Numbered from the stretch's first letter, positions 41,291 to 49,788 are shown. The stretch: DNA of 64,000 nt from Streptomyces sp. NBC_01465 (GCF_036227325.1 NZ_CP109467.1:2852001-2916000); one strand, 5' to 3'. Notes: a model not told the origin generated them from the sequence alone. Made by a program: numbers and translations.

Positions 41291-42169
41291 CTATCGCGGG
41301 CGCGTCGACTGCAACTTCGCCCACACGACGAGCCGGTACTTGGACGTGTACTCGGGGGTGCAGGTGGTGAGGGTCAGATAGTGCCCGGCGGCGCTGTAGC
41401 CGTACGACGGCTTGACGATGGAGCGCGGCACGGCGGCGATGACGCCTCCGTCGCGCGAGGAGGTCTGGGGCAGGCCCTTGTCGACGACGTACGTGAAGAC
41501 GGAGGTCCGGGTCTCGACGACGACGGTGTCGCCGCGGCTGAGCCGGTTGATGTAACGGAAGGGCTCGCCATGGGTGTTGCGGTGGCCGGCGAGGGCGAAG
41601 TTGCCGGGCTGCCCGGCGAGGGCGGTGCCGACGTAATGCCCGACATATCCCTTGTTGAGGACGTTCTGCTTGCCCACGCCCTGCGCGATGGGGGCGACGA
41701 CCCCGAGCTTGGGGATACGGATGACGGCGAAGGCCTGGTCCCAGGAGGGCGCCGATTCTTTCCGTACGCCGGAACCGGAACCTTTGGCACCCCCCGAACC
41801 CGAACCCGAACCCGCATCGGACGAAGGATCGGGCGCAGGAGCACCGGAAGCAGCCGGATCGGGCCCGGTCCCGGTCCCAGGACTGCTGTCGCCCCACTCC
41901 CGCTCCAGCGCCTGCACCTTGTGCCCGGCCGCGGCCCGCGCCTCCCGGTTGGTCCACCACAGCTGATGCACCACGAGCAGCAGTACGACGACCCCGAGCG
42001 TCACCGCCGCCTCGGCCCCGACCCACAGCCCGCGCAGCGCACCCGCACGCCGCCGGGACGCGTGCCGCTGCACGACCACCGGTACTCCCGCTATCCGCTC
42101 CCGCACGGCGCGCACGATAGGCCCTGGCCCGGCAACTCTCCAGAGCCGCGCCACTCTCACGTGGGTCAT
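41291..42169 (-). CDS. Class E sortase
   Basis: A 292-residue transpeptidase. A cytoplasmic N-terminus and one helix (EAAVTLGVVVLLLVVHQLWW) precede a Ser/Gly/Pro-rich linker. The sortase domain has IRIPKLGVVAPIAQGV, the catalytic His in ALAGHRNTHGEPF and Cys in LTLTTCTPEYTSKYRLVV. The TLTTC motif and IPKLG fit class E, which anchors LAxTG proteins such as the one at 32285. Start choice between 42169 and 42178 is uncertain. The divergent SEC-C gene begins 60 bp away. Confidence 0.86.
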   Translation of the reverse strand: MTHVRVARLWRVAGPGPIVRAVRERIAGVPVVVQRHASRRRAGALRGLWVGAEAAVTLGVVVLLLVVHQLWWTNREARAAAGHKVQALEREWGDSSPGTGTGPDPAASGAPAPDPSSDAGSGSGSGGAKGSGSGVRKESAPSWDQAFAVIRIPKLGVVAPIAQGVGKQNVLNKGYVGHYVGTALAGQPGNFALAGHRNTHGEPFRYINRLSRGDTVVVETRTSVFTYVVDKGLPQTSSRDGGVIAAVPRSIVKPSYGYSAAGHYLTLTTCTPEYTSKYRLVVWAKLQSTRPR

Positions 42170-42228
42170 TGCCCACATCCCCACCACATCCTGACCGCGT
42201 CCCATCACGCGGCAGTACGGTGTGGTGC

Positions 42229-43233
42229 ATGCGCCCCGACACGCCTGCCGACCACATCGCCGAAGCCGAGCGCCTGCTGCGCACCGCGGCGCAGTACCCG
42301 GAGGACCAGGAGCCGCTGCTCCTCCAGGCCGCGGCCCATCTGGAACTGGCGGACGACCGCCCCCGTGCCACGACGCTCTACGACCAACTCCTCCAGTCCG
42401 ACCCCGACGACGCCTCACTGATCAAGGCCCTCCAGGCCGCCAACCTCTGGGAGTACGGCCACGAGCCGGAGGCCCGCGCGATCATCGAGGGCCTGCGCGC
42501 CGCGTCCCCGGACACCCCGGCGGCGTGGGCCGTGATCGCGGAGACCCTGGAGACGCACGACGAGCTGGAGGCGGCGCACACCGCCTTCACCTCGGCGGCG
42601 GAGAAACTGATCGACCCCGCCGAGCCGGTCCCGTACACCTCCCAGTCGCTGCTCACGGGCCGGCATCGCGTACGCCGGCTGCTCGCGCTCCCCCACGACG
42701 AGTGGGACGCGCTCGCGGACACGGCGCACACGTCGCCGGTGCCGCTGGACGAACTGCACGACCCGAAGCGGCTGTGGGCGCTGGGCTCGGACAACCCGGA
42801 GGAGCTGCGGGCCGAAATCAGGCGTCTGCAGGCGGAGTTGGGGTCGTACCGGGCAGCCTTGTCGCGCCCGTTCCCGGTGGCGATCCTGCACTGGACGGCG
42901 TCGGAGCTCACGGAGCTGACGACGGCGTACCCGCGTCTGGGGGACGAATACCCCACGCACGAGGCGCACTTGCTGGACGTGGAGACGTCACTGCGGGAGC
43001 TGCGCCAGACGGGGACGCAGAACCTGGGCATCGTGACGGGCACGGTCCCGTCGTACGAAGCGTTCGCCGCATCGGAGTCGACGCAGCCGGCGGACGTGGA
43101 CCTGCTGCCCCAGTACGCGACGACCCTCGCCGCGCGCGGCCGGGCGATCCCGTGGCCGCCGGCGCGGACGGCGCCGTGCTGGTGCGGGTCGGGGGATGCG
43201 TACAGGGACTGCCATGGGACGCCGAACCCGTAG
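42229..43233 (+). CDS. SEC-C motif protein with TPR-like N-terminus
   Basis: A 334-residue cytoplasmic protein. The first 130 residues form TPR-like helical pairs (AERLLRTAAQYPEDQEPLLL, ATTLYDQLLQSDPDDASLI). The C-terminus has the zinc-binding SEC-C motif APCWCGSGDAYRDCHG. The SEC-C motif is known from SecA and many regulatory or nucleic-acid-linked proteins. The ATG at 42229 has no strong ribosome site. The role is not known. Confidence 0.8.
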   Translation: MRPDTPADHIAEAERLLRTAAQYPEDQEPLLLQAAAHLELADDRPRATTLYDQLLQSDPDDASLIKALQAANLWEYGHEPEARAIIEGLRAASPDTPAAWAVIAETLETHDELEAAHTAFTSAAEKLIDPAEPVPYTSQSLLTGRHRVRRLLALPHDEWDALADTAHTSPVPLDELHDPKRLWALGSDNPEELRAEIRRLQAELGSYRAALSRPFPVAILHWTASELTELTTAYPRLGDEYPTHEAHLLDVETSLRELRQTGTQNLGIVTGTVPSYEAFAASESTQPADVDLLPQYATTLAARGRAIPWPPARTAPCWCGSGDAYRDCHGTPNP

Positions 43234-43304
43234 AACGACGCCGAGGGGAGCCGCCACAGGGCAGCTCCCCTCACGCCACTTCACGTCACGTCGCTCCACT
43301 CCGC

Positions 43305-43766
43305 TCAGCGAAGATCAAGAAGCTGCTGGGTGTGACGCGGCACATGATCCCCTGCGAGTCCGTCGATGAGCCCCTCGACGGAGAGGGGCTGGTCCAGGGC
43401 AAGTTCTCCGCCGGAGAAGAGGATCGACGGCACCAGAACGGCGGCGGCGTCCTTGCCGAGCCGGTCGGCGATGTCGCACAGGATGCCGGCCTGGCTGCGT
43501 ACATGAGCGATGAGATCGGCCCGGCCCGCGTGCTCGGCGATGATGCGCCGGAGGTTCCACTCGTCGAGGGTGATCCGGTTGTCGAAGGTGGGCCGCGCCC
43601 CCGCGACGACGCCGAGGGCGACGGCCGCGACGGTGGCGTCGACGCTGAGGAGATGGGCGAGGACGTGATCGGCATCCCACCCGCCGTCGCTCGCCTCACC
43701 GAGGCCGGGGGAGGCGGCGGCGTCGAGCAGTCGGTCGTAGGCGGCGCGCAGTGCTGCGGAATCCAT
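43305..43766 (-). CDS. DinB/maleylpyruvate-isomerase-like mycothiol-dependent family protein
   Basis: A 153-residue protein with an all-helical fold. WDADHVLAHLLSVDATVAAVAL near residue 30 fits the metal-binding helix of the DinB/MDMPI superfamily, and HVPRHTQQLLDLR at the end supplies further His residues. AAGGGG lies before the ATG. These proteins often transfer or use mycothiol in detoxification. It lies just downstream of the ArsR/SRPBCC operon, 30 bp after the ArsR stop, so it may be its third gene. Confidence 0.72.
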   Translation of the reverse strand: MDSAALRAAYDRLLDAAASPGLGEASDGGWDADHVLAHLLSVDATVAAVALGVVAGARPTFDNRITLDEWNLRRIIAEHAGRADLIAHVRSQAGILCDIADRLGKDAAAVLVPSILFSGGELALDQPLSVEGLIDGLAGDHVPRHTQQLLDLR

Positions 43767-43796
43767 GGGAGACACCCCTTCAACTCGCAATGAAAA

Positions 43797-44183
43797 TCAG
43801 TCGGACGAGGCCGACCGCTCGTCGGTCTCAGCGGCCTCGGCGGCCTCGGCGGCCTCGGCAAGGCGCTTGATGGTGGCCAGTCGCCGGTCCCAGTCGGCGG
43901 CGAGCGCGGACATCCAGCGGGCGGTCACGTCGAGGGCTTCGGGCCGTACGGCGTACCGCACTTCGCGCCCGACCCGCCCGCCGGAGACGAGCCCGGCGGC
44001 GTCCAGTACGGCGAGGTGCTTGACCACCGCCTGACGGGAGACGGGCAACGGCTCGGCGAGGGTCGTCGCGGTGGCCTCGCCCCGCGCGGCAAGGATCTCG
44101 AGCAGCCGCCGACGGGTCGGGTCGGCGAGTGCGGTGAGGACGGAGTCGACGGTCTCGTCCCTGCCGCGCCGCCCGTCGCTCAC
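43797..44183 (-). CDS. ArsR-family transcriptional regulator
   Basis: A 128-residue winged-helix regulator. LTALADPTRRRLLEILAARG and LAEPLPVSRQAVVKHLAVLDAAGLV are the DNA-binding core, and RVGREVRYAV the wing. It has no cysteine metal site, so it is one of the SRPBCC-linked ArsR regulators. The C-terminus has an Ala-Glu repeat (AEAAEAAEAAE). The GTG start overlaps the SRPBCC stop (GTGA). It probably binds the two GCAAC-N6-GTTGC boxes upstream of the operon. Confidence 0.88.
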   Translation of the reverse strand: MSDGRRGRDETVDSVLTALADPTRRRLLEILAARGEATATTLAEPLPVSRQAVVKHLAVLDAAGLVSGGRVGREVRYAVRPEALDVTARWMSALAADWDRRLATIKRLAEAAEAAEAAETDERSASSD

Positions 44184-44623
44184 GCCGAGGACCTCTCGAC
44201 GCGCACCCGGAACGAGTCGATCACGACGGGCCAACCACCCTTGTGGTCCTGGTAGTTGCTGGCGCGCAGCTCCTCGGACCCGGCGAGCGTGGCGAACCCG
44301 CTCTCAACGACGCGCAGTCGCGTCCGGTCACCCTCCCGGCTGAGGGTGAACTCGACGAGGGTGCTGTTGTCGTCGGTCACCGGATCGGGGCTGTAGGCGC
44401 TGTTCCAGCGGTACGCGATGTACGTGGGCGGGTCGATCTTCTCCACCCGGAGGGGGTGGTCGCCGTGCTCGGCGCTCTTCACGACCATCGAATCCCCCTC
44501 CTTGGCGACGACCCCGGCCATGGCGTGTTCGTCGAGCCAGAACCCGGGCTGCAGCACGAGGTCCCAGACGCGCTCCAGGGATGCGGCAATGAGGGTGTCG
44601 CACTCGATCCGGTCCGCGCTCAT
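44180..44623 (-). CDS. SRPBCC (AHSA1-like) ligand-binding protein
   Basis: A 147-residue START-like protein. It begins IECDTLIAASLERVWDLVLQPGFW and later has PPTYIAYRWNSAY, STLVEFTLSREGDRTRLRVVESGF and a final amphipathic helix, a hallmark of AHSA1/CalC-type hydrophobic-pocket proteins. AAGGAG is seven bases before the ATG. It is the first gene of an operon with an ArsR regulator, a common pair in which the SRPBCC protein binds the effector. Ligand is unknown. Confidence 0.85.
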   Translation of the reverse strand: MSADRIECDTLIAASLERVWDLVLQPGFWLDEHAMAGVVAKEGDSMVVKSAEHGDHPLRVEKIDPPTYIAYRWNSAYSPDPVTDDNSTLVEFTLSREGDRTRLRVVESGFATLAGSEELRASNYQDHKGGWPVVIDSFRVRVERSSA

Positions 44624-44644
44624 GAGGAACTCCTTCGTCACGAT

Positions 44645-44710
44645 GAGAGGGGGTGGTGATGCAACCCAAGAGTTGCACATCACCCCCTCTCGCGCAACTC
44701 CAGGGTTGCG
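44645..44710. promoter_or_regulatory. Twin GCAAC-N6-GTTGC operators and leader hairpin of the SRPBCC-arsR operon
   Basis: Two 18-bp boxes, TGCAAC-N6-GTTGCA (44660-44677) and CGCAAC-N6-GTTGCG (44693-44710), have perfect arms and lie 33 bp apart, three helical turns. The first box is the inside of a larger inverted repeat (44645-44691, arms of about 20 bases beginning GAGAGGGGGTG). The start codon is 22 bp away. Confidence 0.75.
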
Positions 44711-44739
44711 GGACAAGCACCGACACCCGTCAGTCGAGA

Positions 44740-45513
44740 TCACCTCCGCAACGTGCCGCCCCATCCAAGGTGCCGCTGAAGAAAGCGCGAGGAGTTGTCG
44801 ATCTCGAACCAGGGTACCTGGTTGTGGCGCCCCGGGTTGACGTGCAAGGTCTTCTCCTTGGACCCGATGGCGTCGTAGAGCGCCAGCCCGCCCTCACGCC
44901 TGATCTCCTCGTCGTCCCAGGGGAGTTGAAGCTCCACGGGAACGGTGATCGCACGCGCGGCCTCGACGAGATCGTCGTACACGAGAACCCCACCCAGGGT
45001 CGCGGCGACGATCCGAGGCTCAACGGCCGTCAACAACAGCCCCACCGCGGTCCCCAAGGTCATCCCGCCGTACCCGACGGGCGCTTCGACGCCGATCTCG
45101 GGCAGCGCCTGGAGCGCGTCGAGAGTGGCCTGCCACTCGGGCACGGCGCGCTGGGCGAGGGACGCGTTGAACTCGGCGACGACGGGCGCGATGGACTCGC
45201 CGGCGTCCCGGGTACGCATGAGCTCGTCGACCCACTGCTGATCGCGGCGGTTACGGGGCCGGTCGCCGTGCCCGGGGGCATCGATGGCGGCGACGGAGAA
45301 CCCGTAGTCGCTCACGTAACGCTCGGCCCGGGCAACGATCCCCGGAGCCCGCTTGTGCATGCCGCCGCTGTGCCCCATGAGGACGAGGGGGGTGGGACGG
45401 TCGGATGCGGGGGACGTGGGCGACCACAGAACCCCGGCAATGTCGCCCAGGGTGAAGTCGCGTTCGAGGACGCCGTCCGAAGATGTCTGTGCGCTGAAGA
45501 GAATAGATTCCAT
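44740..45513 (-). CDS. Alpha/beta hydrolase with Thr in the nucleophile position
   Basis: A 257-residue protein. LVLMGHSGGMHKRAPG holds the oxyanion region and AIDAPGHGDRP the following loop. The nucleophile elbow reads GYGGMTLGTAVG, so the usual G-x-S-x-G carries Thr. The late HNQVPWFEID provides the His. Related hydrolases with the same spacing usually have Ser. It may be a weak esterase or a non-catalytic member. A 17-codon open frame with a strong ribosome site lies in front. Confidence 0.75.
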   Translation of the reverse strand: MESILFSAQTSSDGVLERDFTLGDIAGVLWSPTSPASDRPTPLVLMGHSGGMHKRAPGIVARAERYVSDYGFSVAAIDAPGHGDRPRNRRDQQWVDELMRTRDAGESIAPVVAEFNASLAQRAVPEWQATLDALQALPEIGVEAPVGYGGMTLGTAVGLLLTAVEPRIVAATLGGVLVYDDLVEAARAITVPVELQLPWDDEEIRREGGLALYDAIGSKEKTLHVNPGRHNQVPWFEIDNSSRFLQRHLGWGGTLRR

Positions 45514-45570
45514 GACGTTCTGCCTCTCAGGAGTGCCTGATGTGTCGAGGCGCTCCCGGCGACGTCTACG

Positions 45571-45624
45571 TCAGTCGCACGGCCGTGGCGGGAGAGAGAG
45601 CACCCACGTGAATACAGCGTTCAT
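45571..45624 (-). CDS. Possible 17-residue leader peptide before the hydrolase gene
   Basis: The frame MNAVFTWVLSLPPRPCD has a near-perfect AGGAGGTG ribosome site seven bases upstream and ends 57 bp before the hydrolase ATG. There is no other use for such a strong site here. It could couple or attenuate expression. It is too short to judge by codon use, so support is limited. Confidence 0.4.
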   Translation of the reverse strand: MNAVFTWVLSLPPRPCD

Positions 45625-45699
45625 GGGTCCCACCTCCTCGTACGTCGTCACGGTGCTACGGACGCTAGCAGCACGCCCGCCACAACATCCAACGCTTTT

Positions 45700-45990
45700 T
45701 CAGCGCCAGTCCCCGAGCACCCAGGCGACCAGCCGGGGCCGGGGCTCCCACCGGCACAGGCCCTGCGTAGAGACGATGTCGTAGGTGACGGCCGTTCCCA
45801 CGACCCTGCTGACGTCACGCGAAACATCACCGGGCTCCCCGAACTCAGTCGAGGCGTCGGAGGCGTAGTCGGGCTGGGAGGAGTCGCAGCCGACGCCCGC
45901 GAGGGGCTGACCGAGAAACCAGCCACCGACGAAGACGGCGTACAGGACGGCGGTGACGCCGAGGCGGCGCGGGGTTATCCAGGAAGGCAC
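45700..45990 (-). CDS. Small membrane-anchored protein of unknown function
   Basis: A 96-residue product from the GTG at 45990. One N-terminal helix (LGVTAVLYAVFVGGWFLGQPL) is followed by an extracytoplasmic domain with two Cys (VGCDSSQ and GLCRWEPRP) and a conserved-looking end RLVAWVLGDWR. It may be a single-pass exported protein with one disulfide. I do not recognise a named family. It is divergent from the protease gene. Confidence 0.6.
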   Translation of the reverse strand: MPSWITPRRLGVTAVLYAVFVGGWFLGQPLAGVGCDSSQPDYASDASTEFGEPGDVSRDVSRVVGTAVTYDIVSTQGLCRWEPRPRLVAWVLGDWR

Positions 45991-46098
45991 GCGCGGAGTG
46001 TGCCACGGCGCACGCGCCGGATGCCGTGTCCCGGACCACACCCACAAGAGCGACGGAACCCCGTTTCGCACTCGGGGAGTTCGCCGTTCATGTAGAAC

Positions 46099-46689
46099 AT
46101 GATCACCACGACGACCTGGCCGACGGCCCTGGCGACAGCAACGCTCCTCGCCACAACGACGTCAACTGCTCCGGCCCACGCCAACTCAGCCTCCGGTCCC
46201 GCGCGTTGCGTGGGCCGCGAGGGCCATGACTCACCGCACCGAAGCGCCGTGGACGACCACGAGATCCGCTGGACGGAGGAGTCGAAGTACGACGACGCCC
46301 GCGCTCACGCCCACAGGGTGTGGAACGGCAACGGCCTGCGCCGGGTCGCCATCAGGCCCGACGCCTGGAACACGAGCAACGACCTGATCTGGAAGGACAA
46401 GAACAAGAAGGACGACGCCCTGGCCACGTACGCACGCAACCCGAACACCGGCATGACAGACGTGATCTACATGAACGACCGCTACCTGAAGAAGAACAGC
46501 CCCGGGGACTACGACACCCCCTGGTGGCGCCGCTTCGCCGCATCCCACGAGTTCGGCCACGCCCTGGGCCTGTGCCACAAAAATCCGGACCGGTGGGCCA
46601 CGATCATGGGCCGCCAAGCGCGCGACACGGCGGACAACAAGCCCACGCGCCGCGACCGCGGCGACTACCACCGGATCTGGGGGACCTGA
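46099..46689 (+). CDS. Secreted metzincin-type zinc protease, small
   Basis: A 196-residue secreted protein. A signal peptide ends near APAHA. The zinc site is SHEFGHALGLCHK, a full HExxHxxGxxH metzincin motif, and TIMGRQAR after it is the likely Met-turn. The arrangement is similar to matrixin or snapalysin-type proteases. A Cys in the signature may pair with an earlier Cys (RCVGREG). Its stop overlaps the next start (TGATG), so a lipoprotein is co-made. Target is unknown. Confidence 0.8.
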   Translation: MITTTTWPTALATATLLATTTSTAPAHANSASGPARCVGREGHDSPHRSAVDDHEIRWTEESKYDDARAHAHRVWNGNGLRRVAIRPDAWNTSNDLIWKDKNKKDDALATYARNPNTGMTDVIYMNDRYLKKNSPGDYDTPWWRRFAASHEFGHALGLCHKNPDRWATIMGRQARDTADNKPTRRDRGDYHRIWGT

Positions 46690-47267
46690 TGACCTGCACC
46701 ACCACGGCCGCCATCACCGCGGCAGCCGCTCTACTCCTCGGCGCTGCGGCCTGCACAACGCAAACCGAACACCCCACCACCGAATCACTGTTGGCCACAG
46801 ACCTGTCGAAGGACGAATACCTGGCAGCGGCCTCCCCGGAGATCTTCCACGGCACAGCCCTCCGAAAAACTCTCCAGAGGAACACAGACCAGCAGGGCGA
46901 GGTGGAACAGCACTGGCAGGTCCGCGTAGACAGAACCTTCAAGGGCCAGGCATCCGGTCTGGTAACGGTAAGCACCCTGGCCTACCGCACCCCGAACGGC
47001 TCGCTCACCGCCGACGGAGGCGCGGTCCTCCCCCGCAAAGGCCGGCAGTACGTCTTCGCGGGCCACCACGACGAAACCGAGAACACCTACTACCCCTTCA
47101 ACGGCGAAACGGGCACCCGCCTCTCCCCCGCGCTCACGGCCCCCTTCGGCCCACCCCAGGGCGCCCGCCCGCTCCACCCGCACCACATCCGGGGCACGCA
47201 AACGGTGGAGGGCTACTGGACAACAACGGTCCGACAGGCGAAGCCCGGCCCGGCACTCGACGACTGA
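46689..47267 (+). CDS. Lipoprotein of unknown function, coupled to the zinc protease
   Basis: A 192-residue protein with lipobox LLLGAAAC at Cys22. The mature part is a beta-rich domain (EVEQHWQVRVDRTFKGQASGL, TVSTLAYRTPNG, GRQYVFAGHHDE) that looks like a single-domain binding or inhibitor fold. The ATG overlaps the stop of the protease gene. A role as partner, substrate or immunity factor for the protease is conceivable but not shown. Confidence 0.7.
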   Translation: MTCTTTAAITAAAALLLGAAACTTQTEHPTTESLLATDLSKDEYLAAASPEIFHGTALRKTLQRNTDQQGEVEQHWQVRVDRTFKGQASGLVTVSTLAYRTPNGSLTADGGAVLPRKGRQYVFAGHHDETENTYYPFNGETGTRLSPALTAPFGPPQGARPLHPHHIRGTQTVEGYWTTTVRQAKPGPALDD

Positions 47268-47283
47268 CCGGACGACAGAGCAA

Positions 47284-47774
47284 CTACCCCAGCCGCTCCC
47301 CCTCGTTGAACCGGAACCCCAATGCGCGGGCGAGCTGAAAGACCAGGTCCTCGGCCAACGGATCACACTCCGCCACCAGGGCAGCTCTCACCTCCGCCGG
47401 CACCGGATCGAGACCAGCCTCCCGAGCCCACGCGACTGCCCGCTCGGCCACCACGTCCGGATCCCGATCCACTCCTCCGGAAATTCGTAGTCCCGCGCCA
47501 TGACCGGAGACAACGCGCACTGCCATGACACGCCACCGGGGCTGTGAGCCTGAACGGTGACGAAGTCGCTGTCGACCACGTGGCAGACCATCACCGGAGC
47601 CGCGGTCTCATCGACGATCGACGAGTCAGGATCCTCCATGAGATCCGTTTCCACGATCTGCCATCCGCCGTCCCGCGCCCACCAGACCGCAGCACAGGAC
47701 GACGCGCTCATCGCCCCCAACTCCGTCACAGGCCGATCGGCACGCGCCACGATGAATGAACCCGAGAACCCCAT
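47284..47774 (-). pseudogene. Frameshifted gene, MGFSGSF-type streptomycete family
   Basis: Two frames together look like one protein. The first starts at the ATG at 47774 (MGFSGSFIVARADRPVTELG) and runs to about EEWIG. The second continues with DRDPDVVAERAVAWAREAGL and ends FQLARALGFRFNEGERLG. The switch is around 47465-47480 and needs one base added, so a 1-nt deletion, a sequencing error, or -1 frameshifting would explain it. The total length is 491 bases, not a multiple of three. Function of the family is unknown. Confidence 0.65.
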
Positions 47775-47851
47775 GGCCCGAGACCCTAAGCACGACCACT
47801 GACAGCCAAGGTGGAGGGGACCGCCAGGAGAACCCGCCAGGGAGCGGCACA

Positions 47852-48043
47852 ATGCCCTCCATGCCCGACCCCGCCCCGTCCTCGGCCGCTGTGTCGGCCC
47901 GCATGAGCCGCCGGGCCTCGCGCGACACAGCTCCCGAAGTAGCCGTACGCAAAATCCTGCACGCGGCGGGCCTGCCCTACCGCGTGAACGTCCCGGTCCC
48001 CGGAAACCGCTCTGCGCAACGACCGCAGCGCAATTGGATGTAG
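47852..48043 (+). pseudogene. vsr: Very short patch repair endonuclease, truncated
   Basis: About 50 codons of a Vsr-type start are present: MSRRASRDTAPEVAVRKILHAAGLPYRV followed by NVPVPGN. Normal Vsr proteins have around 135 residues and their catalytic Asp and His lie after this point. Here the frame changes to unrelated sequence at about 48010 and stops at 48043. No dcm-type methylase is nearby. The break coincides with the left edge of the redox cassette. Confidence 0.72.
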
Positions 48044-48131
48044 GGGGTGCGGGTTCCGACCTGCTCGAGGTACTGCCGGCGGTCCCTACCAGGAGATCGA
48101 ATGACCGGGGGCGGGGGGGGACGGGGGACCG

Positions 48132-49070
48132 TCAACTGGTGGAGAAGTAGTGGCCGTTGTCCAGATCGGCGAGCAGGCCGGGCTGGGACGGTTCCCAGTC
48201 GAGGGTCCGGCGGGTGATGAGGCTGGACGCCGGGTAGTTCTGCGTGACGATGTTCGCGAGGAAACCGAAGTATCCCGGCACCATCAGTACGTCCGCGGGA
48301 ATGCTCACGACGGGCAGGCCCAGGCGGCTGCCGATGGCCTCGGCGATTGCGCGGAGCGGGACGGCACCGTCGTCCACCGCGTGCCAGTATCTGCCGGCCG
48401 GCCCCTTCTCCAGCGCCAAGCGGAACAAGGACGCGACATCGCGGATGTGCACGGCGTTCCACAGGTTCGTGCCGTCTCCGGGGTAGCCGACGAAGCCCTT
48501 CTCCTTCGCGAGCGCGATCAGCTGCACGAGGAAGCCGGCGCGATCGGTCGTGCTGTGCGCGATGTTGGCGATCCGTACGACGGAAGACCTCACTCCCCGC
48601 TCGGCGAGGCCGATTACGGCGGTTTCCACGACGTTGCGCACCCGCAGGGTGCCCTTGTACTCGTCGCCGCCGGGAAGGGCCGGGTCCTCCTCGGTGACCG
48701 GCCGGCCCAGGTGCTGCCCGGGCGAACCTATGCTCCCCGCTGCGACCAGCGGCTTTCCCGTTCCCGCGAGTGCCTCGCCGTACGCGAGCATGATCGGGAG
48801 CTCCGCGGCGGCCACGGCGTCGAGCCCGCCGGAGGGAAGCAGGTCCTGCCGGTGCGCGACGTGGATGACGCCGTCGGAGTCCGCGGCCGCCTCCTTGAGC
48901 CCGTCGAGATCCTGGAGGTCGCCGCGGCGCACCTTCGCGCCGAGCGCGGACAGCGTCGCCGCGGCCTTGTCGGACCGGGCCAGGCCGGTGACCTCGTGTC
49001 CGGCGGTGATGAGTTCGGGGACGATGTACGAACCGGAATGACCGGTCCCGCCGGTGACGAAAACGCGCAT
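48132..49070 (-). CDS. NAD-dependent epimerase/SDR (extended) family protein
   Basis: A 312-residue protein. The NAD(P) fold starts MRVFVTGGTGHSGSYIVPEL and the GAGGAG site confirms the ATG at 49070. VIHVAHRQDL, RVRNVVETAVIGLAERGVRSSVVRIANI and WNAVHIRDVASLFRLALE match extended SDR proteins that bind NAD-sugars or act in quinone/aldehyde handling. The YxxxK pair is not clear at the usual place (EYKGTLRVRN), so the catalytic type is open. It lies in an accessory cassette beside the vsr break. Confidence 0.8.
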   Translation of the reverse strand: MRVFVTGGTGHSGSYIVPELITAGHEVTGLARSDKAAATLSALGAKVRRGDLQDLDGLKEAAADSDGVIHVAHRQDLLPSGGLDAVAAAELPIMLAYGEALAGTGKPLVAAGSIGSPGQHLGRPVTEEDPALPGGDEYKGTLRVRNVVETAVIGLAERGVRSSVVRIANIAHSTTDRAGFLVQLIALAKEKGFVGYPGDGTNLWNAVHIRDVASLFRLALEKGPAGRYWHAVDDGAVPLRAIAEAIGSRLGLPVVSIPADVLMVPGYFGFLANIVTQNYPASSLITRRTLDWEPSQPGLLADLDNGHYFSTS

Positions 49071-49136
49071 GCGACTGCTCCTCGTGAGTAGACCGACTGG
49101 TGTGATGTGGCGCGGCACGTGGTGGTGCGGGCGCGC

Positions 49137-49760
49137 TCAGCCGGTGAATTCGTCGACGCCGAGGGCGAAGTCCCAGTGGCCGACCCCGTTGCCGGCGAGA
49201 CCCATCGTGACCAGGCCCATTCCTTCGAGCCAGTGCGCCATTTTCAGGCCGCCGACATCCAGCGGGCGCAGCCCGAGGCTCTCGATGAATTCCGCCACGT
49301 CCGCCTTGGCCCGCGCATCGTCGCCGGCGACGAAGACATTGGGGCGGCCCTTCTCCAGGACATTGCGGAAAATGGTGTTGAACGCCTTTACCACGCGGGC
49401 GTTGGCCGGGGCCACCTTGGCGACTTCCTGCGCGATCGAGGTCTCCTCGCTGTGGGCCAGTCCGTCGAACGCGGCGTTGAAGGGGTTGCTGATGTCGACG
49501 ATGACCTTGCCGGCGAGGGCGTCTGCGTACTCGGCGACGACCGGCACGACACCGTCGTACAACAGGGCGGTGATCACGATGTCCCCGGCCGGAACGGCGC
49601 CCCACTTGCCCGTCGTCGCGCCGCCGCCCAGAGCCTTGGCCAGGTCGTCGGCCTTGGACTGATCGCGTCCCATGACCTCTACGGTGTTGCCGCCCGCGAC
49701 CGCGAGCGTGCCGATGGTTCGGGCCATGTTCCCTGTACCGATGAGGGTGATGCTGCTCAT
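49137..49760 (-). CDS. NADPH-dependent F420 reductase-like protein
   Basis: A 207-residue Rossmann protein. It begins ITLIGTGNMARTIGTLAVAGG and has VEVMGRDQSKADDLA, VIVDISNPF and VVKAFNTIF, the pattern of FNO-type NADPH:F420 oxidoreductases and related YrrT-like dehydrogenases. It lies between two SDR genes in the same direction, so the set is likely one operon. Confidence 0.8.
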   Translation of the reverse strand: MSSITLIGTGNMARTIGTLAVAGGNTVEVMGRDQSKADDLAKALGGGATTGKWGAVPAGDIVITALLYDGVVPVVAEYADALAGKVIVDISNPFNAAFDGLAHSEETSIAQEVAKVAPANARVVKAFNTIFRNVLEKGRPNVFVAGDDARAKADVAEFIESLGLRPLDVGGLKMAHWLEGMGLVTMGLAGNGVGHWDFALGVDEFTG

Positions 49761-49788
49761 GAGGTGTGCTCTCTTCCTACGATGTGGT

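Noticed and set aside
48044..48131. Gene or tRNA remnant in the G-rich gap after vsr
   Set aside because: No cloverleaf or convincing frame could be formed. It holds only the junction sequence and a run of G.
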